Assembly (NCBI RefSeq): GCF_023208195.1
Contig: NZ_CP060034.1
Coordinates: 4,278,001-4,342,000 of the forward strand
Reading direction: 5' to 3'
Length of the DNA stretch: 64,000 bases
From: Nocardioides sp. InS609-2
Lineage (GTDB): Bacteria; Actinomycetota; Actinomycetes; Propionibacteriales; Nocardioidaceae
Shown here piece by piece: positions 13,292-22,868 of the stretch. The stretch's first letter is position 1, and the number at the start of each line of letters is the position of its first letter. Made by a program: the position numbers and the translations under genes. Under the pieces are notes generated by a model, which saw only the letters and a program-made list of their open reading frames with translations, had not been told where the DNA came from and did not search any database.

Positions 13292-14475
13292 CAGTTCGAG
13301 CCTTCCGGGTGAAGGCGCAGCAGTGGCTGGCCGGGGGAGACGGGGTCACCGTCCTCGACGAGCCACTCGACGATCTGGCCGCCGTGGGCGGTGCTGATGG
13401 TGACGCGGTCACGCGAGCTCGCGACATCGCCGATCGGGGTGCCGGCGGGCAGCAGGTCGCCGTCGATCGCCTCGTCGGTGCGGTGGAACATGCCCTTGAC
13501 GGGGGAGACGACCATCCGCCAGGTCGGGGAGTTCTCCATCGGGGACGCCTCGCCGTGCTTGTCGCAGAAGTCGCGGGCGGCGTCGAGCTGGTCGGGCGTC
13601 TTGAGCGCGAACGTCTCGACACCCTTCATCGCCCGCTTCGCGATGCCGGTGAGCGTGCCGGCCGGCGGCATCTCGAGGATGCCGGTGACACCGAGGTCGA
13701 GCATGGTGTCCATGCAGAGGTCCCAGCGGACCGGGTTGGCGATCTGGCCGACCATCCGTGCCAGCACGTCGCGGCCGTCGTGGATGACGTTGCCGTCCTT
13801 GTTGGAGATGACGCGGGTGCGCGGGTCATGGGTGGAGACCGACCGGGCGTGTGCGGCCAGCTGACCGACCGCGGGCTCCATGTGGACGGTGTGGAAGGCG
13901 CCGGCGACGCTCAGCGGCATCAGACGGGCCTTCTCGGGCGGGTCGTCGGCGAAGGCGGCGAGCTGCTCGATGGTGCCGGCAGCGACGATCTGGCCGGGGC
14001 CGTTGTCGTTGGCGGGCGTCAGCCCATGCTTGTCGAGCGAGGAGAGTACGGCGTCGCGGTCGCCGCCGAGGACCGCGGTCATGCCCGTCGGGGTGACTGC
14101 GGCGGCCGAGGCCATCGCCTTGCCGCGCTCGCGCACGAGCACCATCGCCTGCTCGGCGGTGATGACGCGGGCACCGGTGGCGGCTGTCAGCTCACCGACG
14201 CTGTGGCCGGCCACGGCGCCGATGCGGGCAAACGCGTCGGCCGGGTGCGGGAACAGCTCGAGAGCGGCGATCAGGCCGGTCGCCACCAGCAGCGGCTGGG
14301 CGATCTGGGTCTCGCGGATCGCGTCGGCGTCGGCCACGGTGCCGTAGTGCACCAGGTCGATCCCGGCGACGGTCGAGAGCCACTCGAAGCGGGAGCGAAA
14401 GGTGCGGTCCTCCAGCCAGGGCTGTAGGAAGCCGGGGGTCTGGGCCCCTTGGCCGGGAGCGACGATGACGAGCAC
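13291..14475 (-). CDS. fabD: Malonyl-CoA:ACP transacylase with C-terminal biotinyl/lipoyl-like domain
   Basis: A 394-residue protein. Residues 1 to about 312 are a standard malonyltransferase domain with GQGAQ near the N-terminus and the nucleophile Ser in GHSVGEL (about residue 91). Residues about 318-392 form an extra domain built like a biotinyl/lipoyl hammerhead: VSPVKGMF, then GQIVEWLVEDGDPV, then GQPLLRLHP. The usual AMKM (biotin) or DK (lipoyl) turn is replaced by SSRDRVTI, so no modifiable Lys is visible. Ordinary FabD is about 300-320 residues, so this is a fusion or extension. First gene of the fab operon; a palindrome about 70 nt upstream may bind FasR. Confidence 0.9.
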   Translation of the reverse strand: MLVIVAPGQGAQTPGFLQPWLEDRTFRSRFEWLSTVAGIDLVHYGTVADADAIRETQIAQPLLVATGLIAALELFPHPADAFARIGAVAGHSVGELTAATGARVITAEQAMVLVRERGKAMASAAAVTPTGMTAVLGGDRDAVLSSLDKHGLTPANDNGPGQIVAAGTIEQLAAFADDPPEKARLMPLSVAGAFHTVHMEPAVGQLAAHARSVSTHDPRTRVISNKDGNVIHDGRDVLARMVGQIANPVRWDLCMDTMLDLGVTGILEMPPAGTLTGIAKRAMKGVETFALKTPDQLDAARDFCDKHGEASPMENSPTWRMVVSPVKGMFHRTDEAIDGDLLPAGTPIGDVASSRDRVTISTAHGGQIVEWLVEDGDPVSPGQPLLRLHPEGSN

Positions 14476-14543
14476 TAGTCCAGCCTGCCGGGTCGGGGGC
14501 CTCCGGCGCGCGTCGGACGCGCACGAAAACGCCCGGCAAAAGT

Positions 14544-14560
14544 TTGTAGGGTTCCTACAA
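14544..14560 (-). promoter_or_regulatory. Palindromic operator upstream of fabD (FasR-site candidate)
   Basis: TTGTAGG-AAC-CCTACAA (minus-strand reading) is a perfect 7-bp inverted repeat with a 3-nt spacer. It overlaps the stop codon of the fasR-like gene and lies 69 nt upstream of fabD. In Streptomyces coelicolor FasR activates the fabD operon from the same intergenic region, so this is the natural binding-site candidate. Confidence 0.55.
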
Positions 14561-15757
14561 GGAATCGCGGCCGGACTGCCGGCCGAGAACGAGCGCTATC
14601 TGCAACGTGAACGCATCGCGCGGCGTACCCGGCGCGTAGCCGGTCAGGTCGGCCACCTGGCGCAGGCGGTAGCGCACGGTGTTGGGGTGCACGAAGAGCA
14701 TCCGGCCGGCGCCCTCGAGGGACGCGCCGGAGGCGAAGTAGGCCGAGAGCGTCTCGACGAGGGGGCCCTTGGCGGTGGCCAGCGGCAGGTAGATCTCGTC
14801 GACCAGGTGGCGCCGGGCGTGGCCGTCGCCCCCGAGGGCGCGTTCGGCCAGCAGGTCTGTCGTGCGCACCGGCCGGGGCGCGTCGGGCCAGCCTCCGGCG
14901 CTGCGGTGGGCAGAGAGCGCCGCCCGCGCGGAGAGGTGGGCGTGATTGAGGTCGGAGGTGATCGGGCCGACCACGACCGGGCCCGGGCCGAAGACCGAGA
15001 CCACCTGTTGGGCGCCCTTGAGCGCGTCCCGCACACCACCGAGTATGACGACGAGCCGGTCGCCCTGGGTCGCGCACAACGCATCCATATCGGCGTTGCC
15101 CGCGAGGCGACGTACCTCGTCGAAGAGATGATGCTCGGCGTGCTCACGGCGTACGGAACCGAGCACCACAACTACGTCGCCGTGGTCGCCCCAGCCCAGT
15201 GCGCTGGCACGCGAGAGCACGCTCTCGTCGGCCTCCGAGCGGAGCACCGCGTCGACCACGAGGGCCTCGAGTCGGGCGTCCCAGGCGCCGCGCACCTCGG
15301 CGGCCCGGGCGTAGACCTCCGCCGTGGCGAACGCGACCTCGCGTGCGTAGCGCAGCACGGCAGCGTGCACGGCCGGGGCGTCGTCGGCGTCGAGGATCTC
15401 GTCGACGTTGCCCTCGACGACGTCGATGCTCAGGCGCACGAGGTCGACGGTCTGCTGGAGGTTGATGACACCGGTGAGGGCGCGCGGGGCGGCGCCGAAG
15501 ACGGACGTCGCCAACTCGCCGCCGTCGTGGTCGTCGTTGGACCTGCGGTACCAGTCGACGAACCCCTTGATGCCGGACTGCACGATCAGGCCGACCCAGG
15601 AGCGGTCCTCGGCGCTGAGCTCGCGGAACCAGCCCATGTCGGACTCCATGCGGGCCATGGCGGACCTGCTGAGCGCGCCCGTCGACCTGGCCAGGGCGTC
15701 GGCGACCCGGCCGCGGGAGGTGTCCGGCCGCCGGACCTCGCTCTTATCCACAGCCAT
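14555..15757 (-). CDS. fasR: PucR-family transcriptional regulator, FasR-like
   Basis: A 400-residue regulator with a mid GGDEF-like/CdaR-type segment and a C-terminal PucR helix-turn-helix (about 345-395: LVETLSAYFASGASLEGAG followed by HPNTVRYRLRQVADLTG). Gene position directly upstream of fabD-fabH-acpP-fabF matches Streptomyces FasR, which activates fatty-acid synthesis. I chose the ATG at 15757: a TAACCT -10 box lies 7 nt before it with no Shine-Dalgarno, a leaderless layout. The regulator assignment rests on family and context, not on tested binding. Confidence 0.85.
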   Translation of the reverse strand: MAVDKSEVRRPDTSRGRVADALARSTGALSRSAMARMESDMGWFRELSAEDRSWVGLIVQSGIKGFVDWYRRSNDDHDGGELATSVFGAAPRALTGVINLQQTVDLVRLSIDVVEGNVDEILDADDAPAVHAAVLRYAREVAFATAEVYARAAEVRGAWDARLEALVVDAVLRSEADESVLSRASALGWGDHGDVVVVLGSVRREHAEHHLFDEVRRLAGNADMDALCATQGDRLVVILGGVRDALKGAQQVVSVFGPGPVVVGPITSDLNHAHLSARAALSAHRSAGGWPDAPRPVRTTDLLAERALGGDGHARRHLVDEIYLPLATAKGPLVETLSAYFASGASLEGAGRMLFVHPNTVRYRLRQVADLTGYAPGTPRDAFTLQIALVLGRQSGRDSL

Positions 15758-15764
15758 GTCAGCG

Positions 15765-15770
15765 AGGTTA
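15765..15770 (-). promoter_or_regulatory. -10 box of leaderless fasR promoter
   Basis: TAACCT on the minus strand, 7 nt before the fasR ATG. The transcript would begin at or next to the start codon. Confidence 0.45.
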
Positions 15771-15843
15771 GTGCAGGGTCGGTGCACGCCCGACCGGATG
15801 GTTGATGATTGAATCCTCCGATCGGTCACCCGCAGGAGGATCT

Positions 15844-16824
15844 GTGACAGGCAGTGGGCACGAGGTGTCGTACGTCGACATCCACGGACATCGCCGCGCG
15901 TACGTGAAGGTCGGGGAGGGTCCGGCCCTGCTCCTGCTGCACGGGCTCGGCTGCGACCACACCACGTGGCACCCGATCATCGAGTCGCTGGCCCGTCGCT
16001 ACACCGTGATCGCGCCCGACCTGCTCGGCCACGGCATGTCCGACAAGCCGCGTGCCGACTACAGCGTCGGTGGCTACGCCAACGGCATGCGCGACCTGCT
16101 CACCGTGCTGGGCATCGACAGGGTGACCGTGGTCGGCCACAGTTTCGGCGGCGGCGTGGCGATGCAGTTCGCCTACCAGTTCCCCGAGCGCACCGAGCGA
16201 ATGATGCTCGTCTCCACCGGCGGTCTCGGCCCCGAGGTCTCCCCGGCGATCCGCGCCATCACCACGCCCGGGTTCCACTACACAATGGGCGTGCTGACCC
16301 TGCCGGGCGTCCGGCACATCGGTGTTGCCGGTCTGCGGGCCCTGGCGGCCACTGGCTGGAAGCCGGCCCGCGACCTCGACGAGGTCGCCGACATCTACGA
16401 GTCGTTCAAGGACCCGCGCTCGCGGGCGGCCATCCGGCACGTCGTACGCGCGGTGGTCGACTGGCGCGGCCAGATCGTCACGATGTCCGACCGTGCCTAC
16501 CTGACCGAGGCCCTGCCGATGTGCGTGATCTGGGGCCAGGACGATGCTGTGATCCCGGTGCGGCACGCCAGCAACGCCGCCGTCCTCGCGCCGATGGCGC
16601 GGGTCGAGGTGATCCCGAACGCCGGGCACTTCCCGCACAAGGACCACCCGCAGCGGTTCGTGAAGATCCTCAACGAGTTCATCCGCACCACCCAGCCCGC
16701 GGCGTACACGCGTGGGCGCTGGCGGTCGCTGCTCACGAACGGCCCGGCCCGGCCCGCATTGCAGGCCGAGGCCGGTGTTGCGCCGATCGCACCGGTGCAC
16801 GCGATCGGCAACGCAGGCGCCTGA
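15844..16824 (+). CDS. Alpha/beta hydrolase
   Basis: A 326-residue alpha/beta-hydrolase-fold enzyme. The oxyanion region LLLHGLGCDHTTW, the nucleophile elbow GHSFGGG (Ser near residue 100), an acid candidate in WGQDDAVIPV and the catalytic His in PNAGHFPHKDHP are all in order. The GTG at 15844 is preceded by a strong AGGAGG 4 nt away, so I prefer it over the ATGs upstream. Substrate is unknown; the fold covers esterases, lipases, epoxide hydrolases and haloperoxidases. It is transcribed away from fasR. There is no signal peptide; the tail after residue 295 is probably disordered. Confidence 0.85.
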   Translation: MTGSGHEVSYVDIHGHRRAYVKVGEGPALLLLHGLGCDHTTWHPIIESLARRYTVIAPDLLGHGMSDKPRADYSVGGYANGMRDLLTVLGIDRVTVVGHSFGGGVAMQFAYQFPERTERMMLVSTGGLGPEVSPAIRAITTPGFHYTMGVLTLPGVRHIGVAGLRALAATGWKPARDLDEVADIYESFKDPRSRAAIRHVVRAVVDWRGQIVTMSDRAYLTEALPMCVIWGQDDAVIPVRHASNAAVLAPMARVEVIPNAGHFPHKDHPQRFVKILNEFIRTTQPAAYTRGRWRSLLTNGPARPALQAEAGVAPIAPVHAIGNAGA

Positions 16825-16857
16825 GTCGAGGCCGACTACTCGCTGGTCGGTTTCGAC
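16825..16857. terminator. Hairpin between convergent genes
   Basis: GTCGAGGCCGAC (16825-16836 region) pairs with GTCGGTTTCGAC (16846-16857), 12 bp including two G-U pairs. It begins right after the hydrolase stop and faces the end of aceE. Confidence 0.5.
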
Positions 16858-16947
16858 GCGTCCGTCGCGAACTCGCAGGCTCGGTCGCGGGACTTGCTCA
16901 ACCTGCCTGAGCCCACGCCGCCGCGCTCGTTCCTCGCGCGCGGCTGC

Positions 16948-19737
16948 TCACGCATCCCCGCCTTCCTGGGCCACACCGCGGACGGCCGTCGGGTCGTCGA
17001 TGCGGTACTTGACGAACGCCTCGGCGACCTTCTCGCGTGGGATCTCGCCGGCGTCGGCGAGCGACTGGAGGGCTGCGACCACGACCGACGGAGCGTCGAC
17101 CTGGAAGTAGCGTCGGGCGGCCGCGCGGGTGTCGGCGAAGCCGAAGCCGTCGGTGCCGAGCACGCGGTAGTCACCGGGCACCCAGCGGGCGATCTGCATC
17201 GGGACGGCCCGCATGTAGTCGGTGACGGCAACCTTCGGGCCGACCGCGTCGGCCAGCTTGTCGGCGACGTAGGCCTTGCGGGGCTCCTGGTCTGGGTGGT
17301 TGAGGTTCCACTTCTCGGCCTCGATGGCGTCGCGGGACAGCTCGTTCCACGAGGTCACCGACCAGGTCTCGGCGGCCACGCCCCACTCGTCGGCCAGCAT
17401 CTGCTGGGCCTCGACGATCCACGGGAAGCCGACTCCCGACGCGAGCAGCTGCACGCGAGGACCGTCGGACTCGGTGGACGACACCTGGTGGATGCCGCGC
17501 AGGATGCCGTCGACATCGACGTCGTCGGGCTCCTTGGGCTGCGAGACAGGCTCGTTGTAGACGGTGAGGTAGAAGATGACGTTCTCGGCGTCGGCGCCGT
17601 ACATCCGCTCCAGACCCGACTGCATGATGTGGCTGATCTCGTAGGCGAACGACGGGTCGTAGTGCACGATCGCCGGGTTGGTCGCCGCGATCAGCGGCGA
17701 GTGCCCGTCGGCGTGCTGGAGGCCCTCACCGGTCAGCGTGGTGCGACCGGCGGTGGCGCCGATGAGGAAGCCGCGCGCCATCTGGTCGGCCATCGCCCAG
17801 ATGGAGTCACCGGTGCGCTGGAACCCGAACATCGAGTAGAAGATGTAGAACGGGATCATGTGCTCGCCGTGCGTGGAGTACGCCGAGCCGGCAGCGGTCG
17901 CGGACGCCATTGCCCCGGCCTCGGAGATGCCCTCATGGAGCATCTGGCCCTGTTGCGACTCCTTGTAGGCCAGCAACAACTTGCGGTCGACGGCTTCGTA
18001 CTGCTGACCCCCCGGGTTGTAGACCTTCGCGGTCGGGAACATCGCGTCCATGCCGAACGTGCGGTACTCGTCGGGCGCGATCGGCACGATGCGCTTGCCG
18101 ATCTCGGGGTCCTTCATCCAGTCCTTGAGCAGGCGGACGACAGCCATCGTCGAGGCGATCTTGTTCTTGCCCGAGCCCTGCTTGAGCTCGGAGTACATCG
18201 AGTCGGCCGGCAGCTTCAGCGTGGAGGAGCGGTCGAGGCGTCGTGGCACCGACCCGCCCAGCGCCTTGCGGCGGTCGAGCATGTACTGGACCTCGGGGGA
18301 CTCCATGCCGGGGTGGAAGAACGGTGCCCCCCCGGTGTTCTCGTAGGACTCGTCGAGGTCGCGGTCGCTGATCGGCAGGTAGAGCCGGTCGCGGTACTTC
18401 TTGAGGTCCGCGAGGGAGAGCTTCTTCATCTGGTGGGTGGCGTTCTTGCCCTCCAGTGAGTCGATGGTCCAGCCCTTGATGGTGTGGGCAAGGATCACCG
18501 TCGGCTGACCGACGTGCTTGGTCGCGGCGTCGAACGCGGCGTACACCTTGCGGTAGTCGTGGCCACCGCGGGGCAGGTGCTCGATCTGGCTGTCGGACAT
18601 GTGCTCGACCATCGCGCGCAGGCGCTGGTCACCACCGAAGAAGTGCTCGCGGATGTAGCCGCCGTTCTCGGTGGAGTAGGTCTGGAAGGCGCCGTCCGGG
18701 GTGGTGTTCATCTGGTTGACGAGCACGCCGTCGACGTCGCGGGCGAGCAGCTCGTCCCACTCGCGGGCCCAGATCACCTTGATGACGTTCCAGCCGGCGC
18801 CGCGGAAGTTGGCCTCCAGCTCCTGGATGATCTTGCCGTTGCCGGTGACCGGGCCATCGAGCTGCTGGAGGTTGCAGTTGATGACCCAGGTGAGGTTGTC
18901 GAGCTCCTCGCGCGCAGCGATCCTGATCGCGCCCAGCGACTCGGGCTCGGCCATCTCGCCGTCGCCGAGGAAGGCCCAGACGTGCTGCTGGCTGGTGTCC
19001 TTGATGCTGCGGTTGTGCAGGTAGCGGTTGAAGCGCGCCTGATAGATCGAGTTGATGCCGGTCAGGCCCATCGAGACGGTGGGGAACTCCCAGAACTCCG
19101 GCATCAGCCGCGGGTGCGGGTACGACGGCAGGCCCTTGCCCACGCCGTGCTGGACCTCCTGGCGGAACCGGTAGAGCTGCTCCTCGTTGAGCCGGCCCTC
19201 GAGGAACGCCCGGGAGTAGATGCCGGGGGAGGCGTGGCCCTGGAAGTAGATCTGGTCGCCGCCGCCGGGGTGGTCGTGGCCGCGGAAGAAGTGGTTGAAG
19301 CCGACCTCGTAGAGGCTCGCCGACGACTGGTACGTCGCGATGTGCCCGCCGACCTCGAGGCCCTTGCGGTTGGCGCTGGACACCATCACGGCGGCGTTCC
19401 AGCGGATGAACGCGCGGATGCGTCGCTCGACCTCTTCGTCGCCGGGGAACCACGGCTCACGCTGCGGCGTGATCGTGTTGATGTAGTCGGTGCTGCGCAG
19501 CGCCGGGACGCCGACCTGCTTCTCGCGCGCTCGTTCGAGCAGGCGGAGCATGACGTAGCGGGCGCGATCGCGACCGCGGTCGTCGATCATCGCGTCGAAC
19601 GAGTCGATCCACTCGGTCGTCTCGTCGGGATCGATGTCCGGAAGCTGGGTGGGCAGACCCTCGTGGATCACTGCCTTCATCGGCGTTTCCGGGAGGGCGG
19701 GGATGCTCTTGCTCGGTGCGCTGGGCTGATCGGTCAC
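16948..19737 (-). CDS. aceE: Pyruvate dehydrogenase E1 component, homodimeric
   Basis: A 929-residue thiamine-diphosphate enzyme that decarboxylates pyruvate and passes the acetyl group to lipoyl-E2. The TPP/Mg motif runs from [10 protein letters not shown] to [13 protein letters not shown] (about residues 260-290), and the active-site region [23 protein letters not shown] lies around 165. Length and sequence match the single-chain AceE of actinobacteria. The GTG at 19737 is preferred (GACGAGG upstream); an ATG 33 nt further up is possible. E2 and E3 are not in the window. The divergent DUF3052 gene beside it is a conserved pairing. Confidence 0.95.
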   Translation of the reverse strand: MTDQPSAPSKSIPALPETPMKAVIHEGLPTQLPDIDPDETTEWIDSFDAMIDDRGRDRARYVMLRLLERAREKQVGVPALRSTDYINTITPQREPWFPGDEEVERRIRAFIRWNAAVMVSSANRKGLEVGGHIATYQSSASLYEVGFNHFFRGHDHPGGGDQIYFQGHASPGIYSRAFLEGRLNEEQLYRFRQEVQHGVGKGLPSYPHPRLMPEFWEFPTVSMGLTGINSIYQARFNRYLHNRSIKDTSQQHVWAFLGDGEMAEPESLGAIRIAAREELDNLTWVINCNLQQLDGPVTGNGKIIQELEANFRGAGWNVIKVIWAREWDELLARDVDGVLVNQMNTTPDGAFQTYSTENGGYIREHFFGGDQRLRAMVEHMSDSQIEHLPRGGHDYRKVYAAFDAATKHVGQPTVILAHTIKGWTIDSLEGKNATHQMKKLSLADLKKYRDRLYLPISDRDLDESYENTGGAPFFHPGMESPEVQYMLDRRKALGGSVPRRLDRSSTLKLPADSMYSELKQGSGKNKIASTMAVVRLLKDWMKDPEIGKRIVPIAPDEYRTFGMDAMFPTAKVYNPGGQQYEAVDRKLLLAYKESQQGQMLHEGISEAGAMASATAAGSAYSTHGEHMIPFYIFYSMFGFQRTGDSIWAMADQMARGFLIGATAGRTTLTGEGLQHADGHSPLIAATNPAIVHYDPSFAYEISHIMQSGLERMYGADAENVIFYLTVYNEPVSQPKEPDDVDVDGILRGIHQVSSTESDGPRVQLLASGVGFPWIVEAQQMLADEWGVAAETWSVTSWNELSRDAIEAEKWNLNHPDQEPRKAYVADKLADAVGPKVAVTDYMRAVPMQIARWVPGDYRVLGTDGFGFADTRAAARRYFQVDAPSVVVAALQSLADAGEIPREKVAEAFVKYRIDDPTAVRGVAQEGGDA

Positions 19738-19900
19738 CTCGTCATCGTCGCATGTGCGTGGTGTATCCAAAATCTACCGACGGGTACTTGAACACAGGCC
19801 TGGAGTGCGCAGGGTTGCGCCCCCGTCCCAACTCCGCTGGACTACTCCCCAATCCCTGCCGTTGGCGGGGGCTTAGCAACCAAGACTTAGGAGGCGTGCG

Positions 19901-20368
19901 GTGAGCGCGACGATGGGCGGCGAGTCCGCCCAGACCGGTGATCAGCCCGGTGACCAGCAGAAAGAGGGTGCCGATTCTTCTGCATCCCGACTCGGACTCA
20001 AGCAGGGCATGGTCGTCCAGGAGCTCGGCTGGGACAACGACACCGACGACGAGCTGCGCATGTCAGTCGAGGACACCATCGATGCCGACATGGTGGACGG
20101 TGACTACGGCAACGTCGTGGACGCGGTGCTCCTGTGGTGGCGCGATGACGACGGCGACCTCGTCGACGGTCTCGTCGACGCCCTGACCGACCTCGTTGGC
20201 GGTGGCGCGATCTGGCTACTCAGCCCGAAGGTGGGCCGGCCCGGCAGCGTCGAGGCGGCGGACATCGCCGAGGCGGCACCCATCGCCGGGCTCGCGCAGA
20301 CCACCACGGCCCCGGTCAGCAAGGACTGGCAGGCCACCCGGCTCGTGGCGCCCAAGACGCCTGCATGA
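19901..20368 (+). CDS. DUF3052 family protein
   Basis: A 155-residue conserved actinobacterial protein. The first 30 residues are polar and probably disordered. The core (RLGLKQGMVVQELGWDNDTDDELRMSVE onwards) contains the DUF3052 signature and an acidic patch WWRDDDGDLVDGLVDAL. The GTG at 19901 follows TAGGAGG with good spacing. DUF3052 genes sit next to aceE and an AhpE-type peroxiredoxin in Streptomyces too, which this layout repeats. Function is not known. The 163-bp region shared with aceE probably holds both promoters, but I cannot place them firmly. Confidence 0.9.
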   Translation: MSATMGGESAQTGDQPGDQQKEGADSSASRLGLKQGMVVQELGWDNDTDDELRMSVEDTIDADMVDGDYGNVVDAVLLWWRDDDGDLVDGLVDALTDLVGGGAIWLLSPKVGRPGSVEAADIAEAAPIAGLAQTTTAPVSKDWQATRLVAPKTPA

Positions 20369-20415
20369 GACACCCTTCGTAACCCGGCACGCTCACCCGC
20401 GTTCGACAGGTCACC

Positions 20416-22017
20416 ATGAAGAAGCTCATCGGACACGCGGCCTATGCCGTCGTCAGCCTCAAGGTCCTGACCGAGGCCGGGATCGTGCGGCCCTACTCGC
20501 CGCGCGCGCTGGCCGGTGTCCTCCAGTCCGTACGTCGCTGGGGCACCGGCCCTGCGGGTGGTTTCGCGGCCCTGGCGGCCCGGTCACCCGACCGCGTCGG
20601 CCTGGTCGACGAGCTCGGGTCGCTGACGTTCGGCGACCTGCACCGGCGCAGCAACGCACTGGCCCATGCGCTCTCCGAGCGCGGCATCTCCGAGGGTGAC
20701 TCGGTGGCAGTGATGTGCCGCAACCACCGCGGTTTCGTCGACGCGTCGGTGGCGGTCGCCAAGCTCGGCGCGGACATCCTCTATCTCAACACCGCCTTCG
20801 CGGGGCCCCAGCTGGTCGACGTACTCGAGCGTGAGAAGCCTGGTGTGGTCATCCACGACGAGGAGTTCACCGACCTGCTGGCGGCCGCCGACATCGCCGA
20901 CCGGCTGATCGCCTGGACCGACGACACCGACTCCGACGAGACGACCATCGAGAAGCTGATCGCGACGTACCCGGTCACCGACCTCACTGCGCCCGAGCGG
21001 CACGCGCGCATCGTGATCCTGACCTCCGGCACCACCGGCACGCCCAAGGGTGCGCCGCGCAACGAGGCCGGCATCGACGCCGCCGTCGCGCTCCTGTCAC
21101 GTCTGCCGTTGCGGCACGGCTGGCGCACCCACATCGCGGCTCCGCTCTTCCACACGTGGGGTTTCGCCCACTTCGCGCTGGCGATGCTGCTCGGCTCCAC
21201 CGTCGTGCTACGCCGCAAGTTCGACCCCGAGCAGGCGCTGCGCGTCGTCCGCGACGAGAACTGTGAGTCGCTGGTCGTCATCCCGGTGATGCTGCAGCGG
21301 ATCCTCTCGCTGCCGACCGAGACGCTCGACGAGCTCGACGAGACCCGGTTGCGCGTGGTTGCCGCGTCCGGCTCCTCGCTGCCCGGTGACCTCGCGCTGG
21401 CGTGGATGGAGCGCTTCGGCGACAACCTCTACAACATCTACGGATCCACCGAGGTCGCCTACGCCAGCGTGGCGACTCCCGAGGACCTCAGGGAGGCGCC
21501 CTCGTCGGCCGGCCGGCCGCCGTACAGCACCATCGTCAAGCTGTACGACGCCCAGGGCGAGGCCGTGCCCGACGGCGAGTCCGGGCGCATCTTCGTCGGC
21601 AACTCGCTGCTGTTCGAGGGCTACACCGGCGGCGGCCACAAGGACATGATCGACGGCCTGATGTCGACCGGCGACGTCGGCCGCTTCGGGCCCGACGGGC
21701 GGCTCTACGTCGAGGGCCGCGACGACGAGATGATCGTCAGCGGCGGCGAGAACGTCTTCCCCAAGGAGGTCGAGGACTGCCTGGCCCGCCACGACGCGGT
21801 GCTCGAGGTGGCCGCGATCGGGGTCGCCGACGACGACTACGGCAAGCGGCTGCGGGCCTTCGTCGTGCTGGTCGACGCCGAGGCCGCGTCCGAGGAGGAC
21901 CTCAAGGGCTGGGTGAAGGACAACCTGGCGCGCTTCAAGGTGCCGCGCGAGATCGTGTTCATGGACGAGCTGCCCCGCAACGCCACCGGCAAGATCCTCA
22001 AGCGCGATCTGGCCTGA
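20416..22017 (+). CDS. AMP-dependent acyl-CoA synthetase (FadD family)
   Basis: A 533-residue ANL-superfamily ligase that activates a carboxylic acid to acyl-AMP and then acyl-CoA. Motifs in order: P-loop ILTSGTTGTPKG (about 200), APLFHTWGF (about 240), NIYGSTEVAYA (about 340), LMSTGDVGRF, YVEGRDDEMIVSGGENVFP, and the C-terminal catalytic Lys in PRNATGKILKRDL. A hydrophobic N-terminal stretch resembles mycobacterial FadD-type proteins. The chain-length specificity is not readable. It starts 47 nt after DUF3052 and may share its transcript; the peroxiredoxin follows. Confidence 0.9.
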   Translation: MKKLIGHAAYAVVSLKVLTEAGIVRPYSPRALAGVLQSVRRWGTGPAGGFAALAARSPDRVGLVDELGSLTFGDLHRRSNALAHALSERGISEGDSVAVMCRNHRGFVDASVAVAKLGADILYLNTAFAGPQLVDVLEREKPGVVIHDEEFTDLLAAADIADRLIAWTDDTDSDETTIEKLIATYPVTDLTAPERHARIVILTSGTTGTPKGAPRNEAGIDAAVALLSRLPLRHGWRTHIAAPLFHTWGFAHFALAMLLGSTVVLRRKFDPEQALRVVRDENCESLVVIPVMLQRILSLPTETLDELDETRLRVVAASGSSLPGDLALAWMERFGDNLYNIYGSTEVAYASVATPEDLREAPSSAGRPPYSTIVKLYDAQGEAVPDGESGRIFVGNSLLFEGYTGGGHKDMIDGLMSTGDVGRFGPDGRLYVEGRDDEMIVSGGENVFPKEVEDCLARHDAVLEVAAIGVADDDYGKRLRAFVVLVDAEAASEEDLKGWVKDNLARFKVPREIVFMDELPRNATGKILKRDLA

Positions 22018-22062
22018 GCCACCGCCCGGCCCTCGCGGGTGGGGTGGGAGGATGAAGCCACC

Positions 22063-22527
22063 ATGAGCGGACTCTCCCTGGGCGGACCGGCCCCTGACTT
22101 CACCCTGCGCGACCAGTTCGGAGCCGACGTCACCCTGTCGAGCTTCCGCGGCCGCAAGGCAGTCGCCATCTTCTTCTACCCCTACGCCTTCTCGGGCGTC
22201 TGCACGGGCGAGATGGCGGGCATCCGCGACCGGCTCGCACAGTTCATGACCTTCGACACCGAGGTGCTCGGCATCTCCTGCGACCCGGTTTACTCGCTGC
22301 GCGCCTTCGCCGACTCCGACGGGCTGAACTTTCCGCTGCTCTCCGACTTCTGGCCGCACGGCGCAGTCTCGTCGGCGTACGACGTCTTCGACGACGCCAA
22401 GGGCTGCCCGCGCCGGTCGTCGTACGTCATCGACCGCGACGGGAACCTCGCCTGGGCGGTCCACAACGCCATGCCCGAGGGCCGCGATCTCGACGAGCAC
22501 CTGAGCCAGCTCCAGGCACTGGTCTAG
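22063..22527 (+). CDS. Peroxiredoxin, AhpE-like
   Basis: A 154-residue thioredoxin-fold peroxidase that reduces peroxides through a reactive Cys. The peroxidatic Cys lies in PYAFSGVCTGEM (about residue 47). No typical C-terminal resolving Cys is visible, so it fits the one-Cys AhpE type of Mycobacterium and Streptomyces. The ATG at 22063 follows GGGAGG. Proximity to aceE and DUF3052 is the conserved actinobacterial arrangement. Cytosolic. Confidence 0.9.
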   Translation: MSGLSLGGPAPDFTLRDQFGADVTLSSFRGRKAVAIFFYPYAFSGVCTGEMAGIRDRLAQFMTFDTEVLGISCDPVYSLRAFADSDGLNFPLLSDFWPHGAVSSAYDVFDDAKGCPRRSSYVIDRDGNLAWAVHNAMPEGRDLDEHLSQLQALV

Positions 22528-22604
22528 AACACCGATGGGGAAGTTTTCAACAATTTCCGCGATTCGGGTGACAAGGTTTGGCTCGACGTCGTAATGTTCT
22601 ACAT

Positions 22605-22642
22605 GTCGAGCCGCTGATGACCCGAGACGTCAGCGGCTCGAC
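22605..22642 (+). terminator. Terminator hairpin before tRNA-Val
   Basis: Perfect 13-bp stem GTCGAGCCGCTGA (22605-22617) / TCAGCGGCTCGAC (22630-22642), 12-nt loop, followed by TCTTTGCATTTG. It ends the peroxiredoxin transcript before the tRNA. Confidence 0.75.
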
Positions 22643-22693
22643 TCTTTGCATTTGCAGGTCTTTGCTCGCGGCTCCCGTAAGGTGAGCGCTCCT

Positions 22694-22768
22694 GCGTCGG
22701 TAGCTCAGCGGTAGAGCACTCGGTTTACACCCGAGCGGTCGGCGGTTCGAAACCGTCCCGACGCACCA
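22694..22768 (+). tRNA. tRNA-Val (anticodon TAC)
   Basis: A 75-nt cloverleaf. Acceptor GCGTCGG pairs with CCGACGC, D-arm is TAGCTCAGCGGTAGAGCA, anticodon stem CTCGG/CCGAG has loop TTTACAC (anticodon TAC, reads GUA), and the T-arm is GCGGTTCGAAACCGT. CCA is encoded at 22766-22768. It stands alone, 100 nt before the acyl-CoA synthetase gene. Confidence 0.96.
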
Positions 22769-22868
22769 ACTCTGCCTGCTCGCCGCTCATCGGCGCCCGG
22801 GCAACCTGGAGGCAACCCAGGCGTCACTAGAGTGACGACGGTCACGACCAGTGTCCTCAGGAGGCGCC

